From the NCBI GenBank assembly GCA_019058515.1, contig JAHPYY010000168.1, forward strand, positions 1 to 25,080: a stretch of DNA of 25,080 bases, written 5' to 3'. Below, piece by piece: positions 1 to 6,336 of the stretch. The translations under genes and the position numbers were made by a program. Below the pieces are notes generated by a model. It made no database searches, was not told the origin of the DNA, and saw only the letters and a list, made by a program, of their open reading frames with translations. The first letter of the stretch is position 1, and every line of letters begins with the position of its first letter. The stretch is from Promethearchaeota archaeon (GTDB lineage: Archaea > Asgardarchaeota > Lokiarchaeia > Sigynarchaeales > SOKP01).

Positions 1-1368
1 GGACAAGTAGAGTATCATTTTGTATCAGACGTACCTCCAAAACCTTTTTATCTATTATGCAACAAATGCGGAGAATATAATAAAATCAAAAAGCCTATGC
101 TTCGTACTCAGAGAAAAACATTTCAAACATCCTCAATGGTGAAGATCCTTAATGATGAAGATCCACGCATATCATTAATAGATGAGTTAAGAAACACATT
201 TAGGTCAGTGATTTTTAGTAAAATTAGTGATTATGATTTATCCAGAATCATATACGAAGATCCAAAATTCATTAAAGATAATTTTCTTCATAATCGGAAA
301 ATTAAGACTAAGTCTCGACCTGACTTACTTGTCCTATTGAAGATAATATATTTTGTAAGAATTAAGAACACAACAGACAGTTTTATAAATAAATTCGGAT
401 TGAATCAACGTGAATTAATTAACTTGAAGAAGAAAATCACAAAGATCGTAATTGATTTCATTTTCTCTAATCCATATCGTACAAAATATATAAAACCGGA
501 TAAGCGAGCAAAATTTTTAAAACTTGTTAACTTTTAGCGTCCAGAATTTAATCAGTTTGTTGATTTCTGGTATGCTGTATCTTTAAACAATAACAATCCA
601 ATTACAATAAAAAAATTTCAATCTGATATTGGAACTCCCGCTTTTTCAACTCCTACTAAAATTGGAAAGACAAACCCAAAGTATTTTTATAACTTATTTA
701 AACGATTAAAACGCTTATTACCGAACTTATCGTCTGAAGAATTTGATAAATTGAGTTTGAGTTTTAGAAAATATATAAAAGTTAGAGGTTTAAAAGGAAC
801 TCATCATGAATATTCCATTTTTTGGGATGACGAATTAACAAAGAAATTTCATATTACAATATTACTTCTACGTGATTTAGGTTTAGACCTCTTAACCTTA
901 GAAAATATTCCCTCATATAGTTTTAGTCTTGACATAGATATTCATTCACCAGAAAAATTCCAACGACATCACATATTCCCTAACGATAAAGCTTCAATCA
1001 ATCCTGACCGATTAGTCCTTGCTCAAATCGAAACGCATACTCGCCTTGAAGGATTTACAAACTTAATAATACGTCTAATTGAAGAAAGAATAAAATGGAA
1101 TGATACATGCCCTAACTATTACATGAATCAACTTGTAGATTCCGATCAAAATTGGTTAGAATTCAAAAGAAGGAGAGATATCATAAAAAAAAAGGGTATT
1201 GAGAGTTTTTTTAGAGAAATATATCCAAATGTGGTGAATAGGTTTTATAAAGATGTTCCAGTGGGAAGCCTTGAGTCTGCAATCATAAAAGTGATAAAAA
1301 GAAACTCACATCATGCAGAAACGATAAACTTATTCCCAGAATATTTAAAAAGAAAACTACTTTTATAA
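1..1368 (+). pseudogene. HNH-like endonuclease, 5'-partial, interrupted by in-frame TAG
   Basis: One reading frame is open from base 1 to a TAA at 1366-1368 except for a single TAG at 535-537. Both flanks are in the same phase. No ATG, GTG or TTG occurs between the TAG and a TTG at 751, so the downstream half has no convincing start of its own. Near the left edge there is a CxxC pair (LLCNKCGEYN). The C-terminal half carries an HNH-like core: RHHIFP, then NPDRLVL, then THTRLEG, the H-H...N...H order of this fold. The first half has charged helical segments I do not recognise. The gene continues beyond the window. A nonsense mutation is the simplest reading. Stop readthrough or pyrrolysine is possible but unsupported, because TAG ends several intact genes here (L34e, SecY and others). 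The family call is moderate; the single-gene reading is strong. Confidence 0.7.
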
Positions 1369-1588
1369 ATTTTAAAGATAGGGCAATATAGGTAAGAAAT
1401 TTAAGATTAAGATACTATTTACTTTAAAGATTTATTTTTGCTAAATCCTTAAAGAAATTCATACATTATTTAGATACTAAGAATAAAATGACATTAATCG
1501 GGAGTTTATCAAACTATCCCATTAATTAAAAAATTCAAAGATTTAACCGTAAATTTCTTTTAAAGCCATATATTTATTTATTTAAAAT
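1369..1588. other. AT-rich intergenic region upstream of tRNA-Sec
   Basis: About 220 bases of AT-rich DNA with no supported ORF. TTTTAAAG near 1558-1565 and ATATATTTATTTA at 1568-1580 are candidate TATA elements for the tRNA-Sec gene; the first lies at a more usual distance (about 27 bases) from the mature 5' end. Confidence 0.35.
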
Positions 1589-1605
1589 GGCCCTTGGCGG
1601 TCGGA

Positions 1606-1640
1606 ATTGTTTTGGGATCATATCGATCTCCAACGATAAG
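1606..1640 (+). other. Putative D-loop intron region of tRNA-Sec
   Basis: This extra sequence lies between the D-stem strands and ahead of the TGGTC that should form the 3' part of the mature D loop. It folds as ATTGT/ACGAT (1606-1610 with 1633-1637), a short 5' bulge, then TGGGATC/GATCTCCA with a one-base bulge, and an unpaired AAG on the 3' side. This resembles a relaxed bulge-helix-bulge target for the archaeal splicing endonuclease. The excised piece could be about 27 to 36 nt; exact ends cannot be fixed by eye. Confidence 0.6.
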
Positions 1641-1696
1641 TGGTCTCTGACGCTAGGCTTCAAACCTAGTTATCCTGCGGAGGGATAGGAGTTCGA

Positions 1697-1726
1697 TAAT
1701 GGTTGGGAATTAACTAATCTTCGGAA
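1697..1726 (+). other. Putative 30-nt T-loop intron of tRNA-Sec
   Basis: Removing these 30 bases joins TTCGA to AT and restores a standard 7-nt T loop between GGAG and CTCC. A shift by one base (position 59/60) is equally good. The insert contains TGGTT/AACTA and GAT/ATC helices, and its terminal GGAA can pair with the exon TTC. The T-loop insert of the tRNA-Ile gene at 4608-4791 has the same length and the same GGAA end. Confidence 0.7.
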
Positions 1727-1888
1727 ATCTCCTCAAGGGCCGCCAATTATTCCCTAACAACCTAATCTATTTTTTTCTCTCTTTCTTATTTTACCTAGAT
1801 GTAAATACGTAGATATTCTTAAAAATTAACAAAGGAATTATTTGACAAAATGCTTTATTTACATTGTATGAATGGATACTGATTAATT

Positions 1889-3250
1889 ATGGTTAATTAT
1901 AACAAAATAATTGAGTACTTTCAAAATTCTAAAATCCCTCTAAATATGTTAGAACGAGGGCAATTAGTATTAAACAATTTTCTAAAACCAATGAAAGTTC
2001 TCTTTGAACAACGCAACATCCCTCAAAAACCTTGGAATAGCCAACAAATCGAGTTTTTACTTGAAACTCTTTCCAATATGGACACGGATAAGGACCAAAA
2101 AGCAGCAAGAGTAGGAGAAAGAGAAGCAAGGATAGCATCGTCCATTCAATTAAAGATCTCTGGAGGGTTTTGCCACGGTATAGGGCGTAGCGGATTCCTC
2201 ACTGCCCCCCAGCCAAAAGCGCCTGGAGGATCAATTATGTACGATCTTTCTAACTATTTAGCTACTAGCATACTGAAGAAAAGCGAGTTAACTAACATTA
2301 AAAAGGCGATAGTTGCTCCTGTTAGCACTGGAATGGCTCTAGCTTTATGTATAGCCGCTCTGAAACCTGATTGGAAGGGGAATAAATCTGCAAACGGAAA
2401 AATTTTACTACCTCGAATAGATCACAATTCAATCTTAAAATCTATTGAGTTCCTTAGTATTGAAGCGAAGGTAATTGAAGGAAGGATTTTTGGGGATGCA
2501 GTAAGGATTCCGTTTGAAGATATTGAAAGTGCTTACGAAAAAGATTGCTTTGGGATTATTTCAACCACAAGCTTTTTTCCTCCTCGAGAACACGATGATT
2601 TAAAATCTATTAGTAAGTTCGCTGAAGAGAATAATCTTGTACACATTATACTGAACGCATATGGAGTCCAATCTCCAGAATGGATGAAACTTATTCGCTC
2701 CTCAATAGATGCGGGAAGAGTAGACGCAATTATCCAGTCGACTGATAAAAACTTTTTAACTCCAGTTGGAGGTTCTGTTATTGCGTCTCCTAGCGAAAAT
2801 CAAATCGACAAAATTAGTAAGACATACCCTGGTAGGGCATCTGCCGCTCCAGTAGTAAATTTTTTAATATCTATGTTAAGTCTAGGAGCAGTTGGGTACC
2901 AAAGATTAATTCAAAGGCAACGAGAAAGTAGAGCTTTGCTTGAAAAATTACTAATCGAACTGGCCACTGACATTGGAGAGCGCACTTTGGATGTATTTAA
3001 CCCAGTTGCCAAGGCAATGACACTTAATCATATTGAAAATAAAAATCTGTTTTCTTTAGGAGGGGCACTTTATAATTTAAGAGTAACTGGACCAAGAGTA
3101 TTTAATCCTAAAGAAAGTTCATTTGGAACATGCTGTATTAATTACCATTCTCCCTACATTACTATGAACTCCGCTATCGGAGTCACCTCGGAAGATATTT
3201 ATAACGCAGTTAGCAGACTCAAAAAAGCTTACACCCAATTTTTAAAATGA
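1889..3250 (+). CDS. spcS: O-phosphoseryl-tRNA(Sec) selenium transferase (SepSecS)
   Basis: This PLP enzyme converts O-phosphoseryl-tRNA(Sec) to selenocysteinyl-tRNA(Sec) with selenophosphate, the last step of the archaeal/eukaryotic Sec pathway. At 453 aa it is close to the archaeal family size. Diagnostic blocks are RVGEREARI (74-82), GFCHGIGRSG (93-102) with TAPQPKAPGGS just after, and STDKNFLTPVGG (284-295), where K287 is the expected PLP Schiff-base lysine. These closely match blocks I recall from human SepSecS (GVGEREGRV, HGIGRSG, SAVQPKAAG). It lies directly downstream of the tRNA-Sec gene on the same strand, so substrate tRNA and enzyme are clustered. Its own stop is TGA, followed by TGC TAA. 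A two-residue Sec-Cys extension is formally possible but there is no reason to expect it. Confidence 0.95.
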   Translation: MVNYNKIIEYFQNSKIPLNMLERGQLVLNNFLKPMKVLFEQRNIPQKPWNSQQIEFLLETLSNMDTDKDQKAARVGEREARIASSIQLKISGGFCHGIGRSGFLTAPQPKAPGGSIMYDLSNYLATSILKKSELTNIKKAIVAPVSTGMALALCIAALKPDWKGNKSANGKILLPRIDHNSILKSIEFLSIEAKVIEGRIFGDAVRIPFEDIESAYEKDCFGIISTTSFFPPREHDDLKSISKFAEENNLVHIILNAYGVQSPEWMKLIRSSIDAGRVDAIIQSTDKNFLTPVGGSVIASPSENQIDKISKTYPGRASAAPVVNFLISMLSLGAVGYQRLIQRQRESRALLEKLLIELATDIGERTLDVFNPVAKAMTLNHIENKNLFSLGGALYNLRVTGPRVFNPKESSFGTCCINYHSPYITMNSAIGVTSEDIYNAVSRLKKAYTQFLK

Positions 3251-3363
3251 TGCTAAAAATTCCGTATCGTTCTAGCTCAATACAATAATTTTAAATTCAT
3301 AAAAAATATTTTATTGTTAAAGTATTTTTTCTTACCAGTTTACCCATAAAAGATGAGTAAGTC

Positions 3364-4044
3364 ATGGAAAATCGCCTTTTAGATCAGTTTAACAATGTGA
3401 TTGTCTCTCAATGGATGTCTCAAGAAATAAAAGAGATTTATGAGCCCTTAAATCACAAAGCGCTATTTGAGTTAGCATATCATACCTGCAACTCAGTTGG
3501 AGCAAGGACGATATTCATTCAATTGTCACAAGATGAAAATGCAGGGGGAAATAAGGCAATTTTTTATAACACCAACAAATCTTTCACTTCTATCGAAGGT
3601 TTAGACGATGTATTGCAAATACGGCTGTATGCAGACGACGATGAAGCGAGAGAGAAATTATCAAAATCAATTCTACCACTTCTTCAATCTCGTAAATCCA
3701 AGTACTTCGAGAAAGAAAAGACTATTAAAGGACATTTGCTAAAATCGATCCTCGTCGAAAGAAAGCTTGACGAATGTGCTAATCTTGTGATGCTTAAAGA
3801 AATAAACCGCAAAATCTATTTTGCTATCGGGGACGCGAGAGAAAGTGCGGCTGTAATACCCCTCTTTATGGAAGCAGAGGGTGCTAGCTTAGTCCAACTT
3901 GCGCTTAATAAATGGATGTCTGCAGCTCAGAGACAAGCAATGGAGGAAACTTTTCCTGAAGTTCAAGTTCCAGGTCTTTTGAAAAATTTAATGCAAATTA
4001 AAAAGTGGCTATTAAATCTTATTAGCAATCGCTTAGACGAATAA
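3364..4044 (+). CDS. Hypothetical protein downstream of SepSecS
   Basis: A 226-aa soluble, mostly helical protein that I do not recognise. It has no signal peptide, membrane segment or cysteine motif (no CxxU/CxxC) and no obvious nucleotide-binding motif. The middle (about 135-175) has an alternating hydrophobic pattern that could be a strand-rich core, and the C-terminus is amphipathic helix. It sits 113 bases after spcS on the same strand and converges on a small membrane protein gene. ATG at 3364 is the first good start after a short AT-rich gap. A role linked to selenocysteine would be a guess from position alone. Confidence 0.7.
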   Translation: MENRLLDQFNNVIVSQWMSQEIKEIYEPLNHKALFELAYHTCNSVGARTIFIQLSQDENAGGNKAIFYNTNKSFTSIEGLDDVLQIRLYADDDEAREKLSKSILPLLQSRKSKYFEKEKTIKGHLLKSILVERKLDECANLVMLKEINRKIYFAIGDARESAAVIPLFMEAEGASLVQLALNKWMSAAQRQAMEETFPEVQVPGLLKNLMQIKKWLLNLISNRLDE

Positions 4045-4054
4045 GCAAAAAAGT

Positions 4055-4080
4055 TTAGGGAATATTTGGTATCTCCCTAA
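4055..4080. terminator. Hairpin between convergent genes
   Basis: TTAGGGA (4055-4061) and TCCCTAA (4074-4080) form a perfect 7-bp stem with a 12-nt loop. It lies just after the stop of the plus-strand gene and overlaps the stop codon of the minus-strand gene. It could limit read-through in both directions. Archaeal termination depends mainly on U-tracts, so the role is uncertain. Confidence 0.35.
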
Positions 4081-4451
4081 CCTCCCCCAAACCTAATCCA
4101 GGCAGGAGTATAGTCAAACCAAATATCAATAGCGATTCCTAAATAATAAAACAAAATGGGGACTACGATAAACAATGCAACTATGAATAAAATGTACTTC
4201 AATGAATCCCTATTGAAATGGAAATGATAATTAAACTGTCTTCCCTTTTTATGTTCGTAGTAATAATATCCAAATACTAATACTGCTATTACTGGTACTG
4301 TTATATACCAAAAAAATGCTAAGAAAGCAACAAAACCAATAATTATTGGAAAAATAAAGAACATCCCAATTATCCCTCCGATAATCATAGCAAATAAAAT
4401 AATAAATTCGATGTCTTCTTTTCTAATTTTCTCTTCGTCTATTTCAGACAA
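4077..4451 (-). CDS. Small multi-pass membrane protein
   Basis: A 124-aa protein with a short charged N-terminus (MSEIDEEKIRKED) followed by closely packed hydrophobic segments at about 15-35, 37-62 and 85-110, so three to four membrane helices. A His/Asn/Phe-rich polar loop (FNYHFHFNRD, about 73-82) separates the second and third groups. The C-terminus ends in a Gly run (RFGGG). I do not recognise a family. Translation would start at a TTG (4449-4451); no ATG is available upstream in frame. The gene ends with TAG, which shows TAG working as a normal stop here. It converges with the hypothetical gene at 3364-4044. Confidence 0.65.
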   Translation of the reverse strand: MSEIDEEKIRKEDIEFIILFAMIIGGIIGMFFIFPIIIGFVAFLAFFWYITVPVIAVLVFGYYYYEHKKGRQFNYHFHFNRDSLKYILFIVALFIVVPILFYYLGIAIDIWFDYTPAWIRFGGG

Positions 4452-4621
4452 TAGATCACCAAAAGATTTTTTTGTTTAATTTCAAGTCGTATGTAATATA
4501 ATTTTTTCGCCATAAAAAATTTACTCGTTAAAAAAATTGGTTATTCAGTTTTAAAAATAGATTTTCTCGAATTACTTAAATATTAGATCCTTAATACTTA
4601 GAAAATATGGGCCATCGGGGA

Positions 4622-4651
4622 TTTTCCTGCTCAATTTAATCAATCGAGCTA
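4622..4651 (-). other. Putative 30-nt T-loop intron of tRNA-Ile
   Basis: Excision joins TTCAAA to T, restoring TTCAAAT between CGGGG and CCCCG. The insert forms an 8-bp hairpin GCTCGATT/AATTGAGC (4649-4642 with 4636-4629). Its GGAA can pair with exon TTC, leaving a 3-nt AAT bulge before the T stem in which AA/T cleavage gives the modelled splice site. Length and GGAA end match the T-loop insert of tRNA-Sec. Confidence 0.75.
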
Positions 4652-4673
4652 TTTGAACCCCGGATCTCAGGTT

Positions 4674-4722
4674 TTTACTTACACGGACAATTGGATTATC
4701 TATTGTATGTCCGTCGGTCACT
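4674..4722 (-). other. 49-nt canonical 37/38 intron of tRNA-Ile
   Basis: The canonical archaeal position. Exon CTTA (4728-4725) pairs with intron TAAG to give a 4-bp central helix. The 5' bulge is TAA, and TA/A cleavage puts the junction right after base 37. The 3' bulge is a longer A-rich run (TAAAA). The intron body holds an ACGGACA/TGTCCGT hairpin. Confidence 0.8.
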
Positions 4723-4738
4723 TATAAGACCTGCGCTT

Positions 4739-4768
4739 GTTGACCAAGCATGAAAACCTATACTTTGT
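4739..4768 (-). other. Putative D-loop intron of tRNA-Ile (28-30 nt)
   Basis: TGGTCAACAA occurs twice on the minus strand, at 4774-4765 and 4746-4737. TGGTCA is near self-complementary, so the copies at 4774-4769 and 4746-4741 pair over 6 bp. Inside is a 4-nt 5' bulge (ACAA) and an inner helix AGTAT/ATGCT; a short AC bulge lies on the 3' side next to the D stem. The 30-nt model gives a normal 10-nt D loop, AGCCTGGTCA. Confidence 0.75.
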
Positions 4769-4817
4769 TGACCAGGCTAAGCAAATGGCCCTGAAGATGG
4801 TAGAAATTGCTCCTACG

Positions 4818-4832
4818 ATTAAAAAAATATTC
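4818..4832 (-). promoter_or_regulatory. TATA-like element of tRNA-Ile
   Basis: On the minus strand this reads GAATATTTTTTTAAT or close to it, 27-41 bases before the mature 5' end at 4791. Position and composition fit an archaeal TATA box and support transcription of this strand. Confidence 0.4.
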
Positions 4833-4920
4833 ATCACTTTTCGAAAATCCTAATCGAGTCTCACTTTCTACTTTTTTTTAGTGTTTACTTCTTTTTTAGT
4901 GTTTCTTATAAATATAAATT

Positions 4921-5057
4921 GAAGTATTAAAAAAAATTTTATGATTCTGGGACAATTCATTTTCTTTTTAGCATCCATAGAGGTCCAAAATCTCAAAATT
5001 AGATAACAAAAAAATATGAGGTTATGGTTTTATATTAAGTATAACATTTCTCAAATG
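4921..5057 (+). repeat. Direct repeat copy 1 (promoter-like, no gene behind it)
   Basis: This copy matches the segment upstream of the coiled-coil gene at 8216. A 19-nt block (4925-4943) is identical to 8058-8076. A 39-nt block (5019-5057) matches 8131-8169 at 38 positions, the only change being C/T at 5045. Between them the copies share only short stretches such as AAAATCTCAAAAT. The second block contains a TATA-like TTTATATTAAGTATAA. On the plus strand no ORF follows this copy; it points into the antisense strand of the decayed NYN gene. It may be an orphaned duplicated promoter or leader. Confidence 0.75.
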
Positions 5058-5113
5058 TCGTAAAAAATAGAAATAAAATAAAAATTAATAATCAATCCCT
5101 CTTTTTAAGCCAG

Positions 5114-5943
5114 CTACATAAGAATTAAAAAAATTTCTTTGAATCCTTCAATCGTTTCTGTTTTAATTTTGCCAAGTTTTTCGACTTCCTCGATAAAATT
5201 GGAAAACGATTTAAATGTCCCGGATTTACAAGGTACTTGAACGGTTCCAGCACCATTATATTCAAAATCTTGTGAGCTTCTTAAATAGTTATCAACAACT
5301 GCTAATCTTGTCGATTTGCTTTCGTCTCTTATTTTTTGTATAGTTTGAATAAGAGATTGAAGGGCATCATCAAAAGATGTATACTGTTCAAATTCTACTT
5401 CTAATTTTTCGGAAATTTCTTTAGTTTGGTCATATAGTTGATTATATTTCTCCGATAATCCCTTTAACGAGAGGAAATCATCAGCACTCTTTAGTAAATG
5501 TTCGCTCACAGTTTCAGGTTTCGAACTGATAATAACCTTTTTTTCGTGAGCTTTTAACCAATTTACTATGGTATAAAGTCTTTATCACCAGTAATAATAA
5601 TAAAAATTTTTAAATTTTGATAAACAATTGCCGCATCTAAGCAATCTACAGCTATTTTCACATCAACGCTATTTGTTTTTCCCATGGATACCTGAATAGG
5701 GTCAAATCCCAGACTATAGAGAGCTTGGATTATCTTCTGATTTGCTGTCACCCAGTTTCCGTAAACAGGTTTAATAAATGGATGACCTAAAGAATTAGAG
5801 TACGATATTATGGCATCTGCTATGGGGGTCTTAATTCCTTCTGCAATCACTCTAATGTTCTCGTAATCTCAGGAAATTGCAATATGTAGCTTCTTTTTTA
5901 GTTGGGGGGCATATTTTATGATTAATTCAAGAATTATTATCTT
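5114..5943 (-). pseudogene. NYN domain plus OST-HTH-like protein, broken by TGA and a frameshift
   Basis: Two minus-strand frames join into one recognisable protein. The first part reads HIAIS-(TGA)-DYENIR, then a conserved VDVKIAVDCLDA and GDKDFIP. These are the NYN RNase-fold motifs (N-terminal Asp in DYEN, central Asp cluster, GDxDF). After GDKDFIP the frame hits TAG TAA near 5565; shifting frame near 5570 continues the domain as VNWLKAHEKKVIISSKPETVSEHLLKSADD. The C-terminal part (about 5114-5400) ends in FKSFSNFIEEVEKLGKI, which resembles an OST-HTH/LOTUS winged helix. The TGA at 5869-5871 falls where relatives often have Trp (FWDYEN). The frame upstream (5872-5943) has no ATG, GTG or TTG. 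Together this is most likely a decayed RNA-binding nuclease-like gene. Sec at the TGA is possible but would not explain the frameshift. Confidence 0.75.
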
Positions 5944-6004
5944 TCAATCTTATAATTTAAAGATTATTTTTAAAATTTGTAATTGTTGAATAATACAGTG
6001 ATAG

Positions 6005-6214
6005 AATTTTTCTACTCTATTCAAAATTGATCTAATTATCACTATCATATTTAATTTAGTCTGTTTATTAGTTTTCTTGGTTATTTACTTCTTTAGATAT
6101 TTCTTAAAGAGAAAATTTATTATTAGACTCAAGAATCCATTAGGAAGAGTCATTAGTGATCTTGAATTATATGAGAAAATTAAAGATGATATGAATTTAG
6201 AAAAAAAGTTTTGA
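6005..6214 (+). pseudogene. Start-less small single-pass membrane ORF
   Basis: The frame is open from after a TAG (6002-6004) to TGA at 6212-6214. It encodes about 69 residues with one strong hydrophobic segment (IIFNLVCLLVFLVIYFF), then a basic stretch (RYFLKRK) and a polar helix ending NLEKKF. This looks like a single-pass protein with a cytoplasmic tail. There is no ATG, GTG or TTG ahead of the membrane segment; only an ATT (6026) could start it. It could be a remnant, a gene with an unusual start, or chance. It shares the region with the decayed NYN gene. Confidence 0.3.
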
Positions 6215-6336
6215 ATAGATTGTATAAGAATTGTAATTTCTATACATTTTTAGAAGATCCTTTTATAATTTTTTCAAATGAAAGTAGATAGAGAAATCAC
6301 ATTTGAATTTTAGAAAAAAATAAATAATTTTTATGA

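Larger units (their letters stand above)
1589..1745 (+). tRNA. tRNA-Sec(UCA) with two non-canonical introns (D loop and T loop)
   Basis: The gene folds as an archaeal 9/4-type selenocysteine tRNA. The 9-bp acceptor is GGCCCTTGG (1589-1597) with TCAAGGGCC (1733-1741), followed by discriminator G1742 and an encoded CCA. The D stem is GTCGGA (1600-1605) with TCTGAC (1646-1651). The anticodon stem is CTAGG (1653-1657) with CCTAG (1665-1669), extended by G1652.T1670, and closes loop CTTCAAA, giving anticodon TCA (1660-1662). The long variable arm is TATCC/GGATA (1671-1687). The 4-bp T stem is GGAG (1688-1691) with CTCC (1729-1732). The D loop (40 nt) and T loop (37 nt) are far too long. Removing 30 nt from the T loop restores TTCGAAT, and a similar length must leave the D loop. 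SepSecS, which acts on this tRNA, lies 143 bases downstream. The identity is very firm; D-loop intron boundaries are not. Confidence 0.92.
4608..4791 (-). tRNA. tRNA-Ile(UAU) with three introns (D loop, anticodon 37/38, T loop)
   Basis: Read on the minus strand, the acceptor is GGGCCAT (4791-4785) with ATGGCCC (4615-4609), then discriminator A at 4608; CCA is not encoded. The D stem is GCTT (4782-4779) with AAGC (4738-4735). The anticodon stem is CAGGT (4733-4729) with ACCTG (4672-4668). The loop is CTTATA plus A, giving anticodon TAT (4726-4724). The variable loop is AGATC. The T stem is CGGGG (4662-4658) with CCCCG (4620-4616), and the loop is TTCAAA plus T. All four helices are perfect Watson-Crick. 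Three inserts must leave: 28-30 nt in the D loop, 49 nt at 37/38 and 30 nt in the T loop, giving a mature tRNA of about 75 nt before CCA. Each insert has bulge-helix-bulge-like pairing. A TATA-like tract lies about 30 bases upstream. UAU reads AUA (Ile). Confidence 0.9.

Noticed and set aside
535..537. Pyrrolysine at the TAG
   Set aside because: No Pyl genes in the window, and TAG ends many intact genes here, including L34e and SecY. Kept only as a remote option.
3248..3256. SepSecS as a selenoprotein with a Sec-Cys C-terminus (TGA TGC TAA)
   Set aside because: The protein is full length at the TGA, and no SECIS-like structure is evident; chance is enough.
4736..4775. Short tandem-type repeat or CRISPR-like unit (TTGTTGACCA twice)
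   Set aside because: Only two copies, and they are the pairing strands of the D-loop intron of tRNA-Ile. No CRISPR array or IS element is seen in the window.
4609..4791. A plus-strand structured non-coding RNA closed by GGGCCAT/ATGGCCC
   Set aside because: The helices are those of the minus-strand tRNA-Ile gene, which explains all of them, including the nested hairpins (its introns).
5848..5850. GTG as the true start of the NYN protein
   Set aside because: Starting here would drop the DYENIR segment that carries the family's first Asp, which is readable just upstream.
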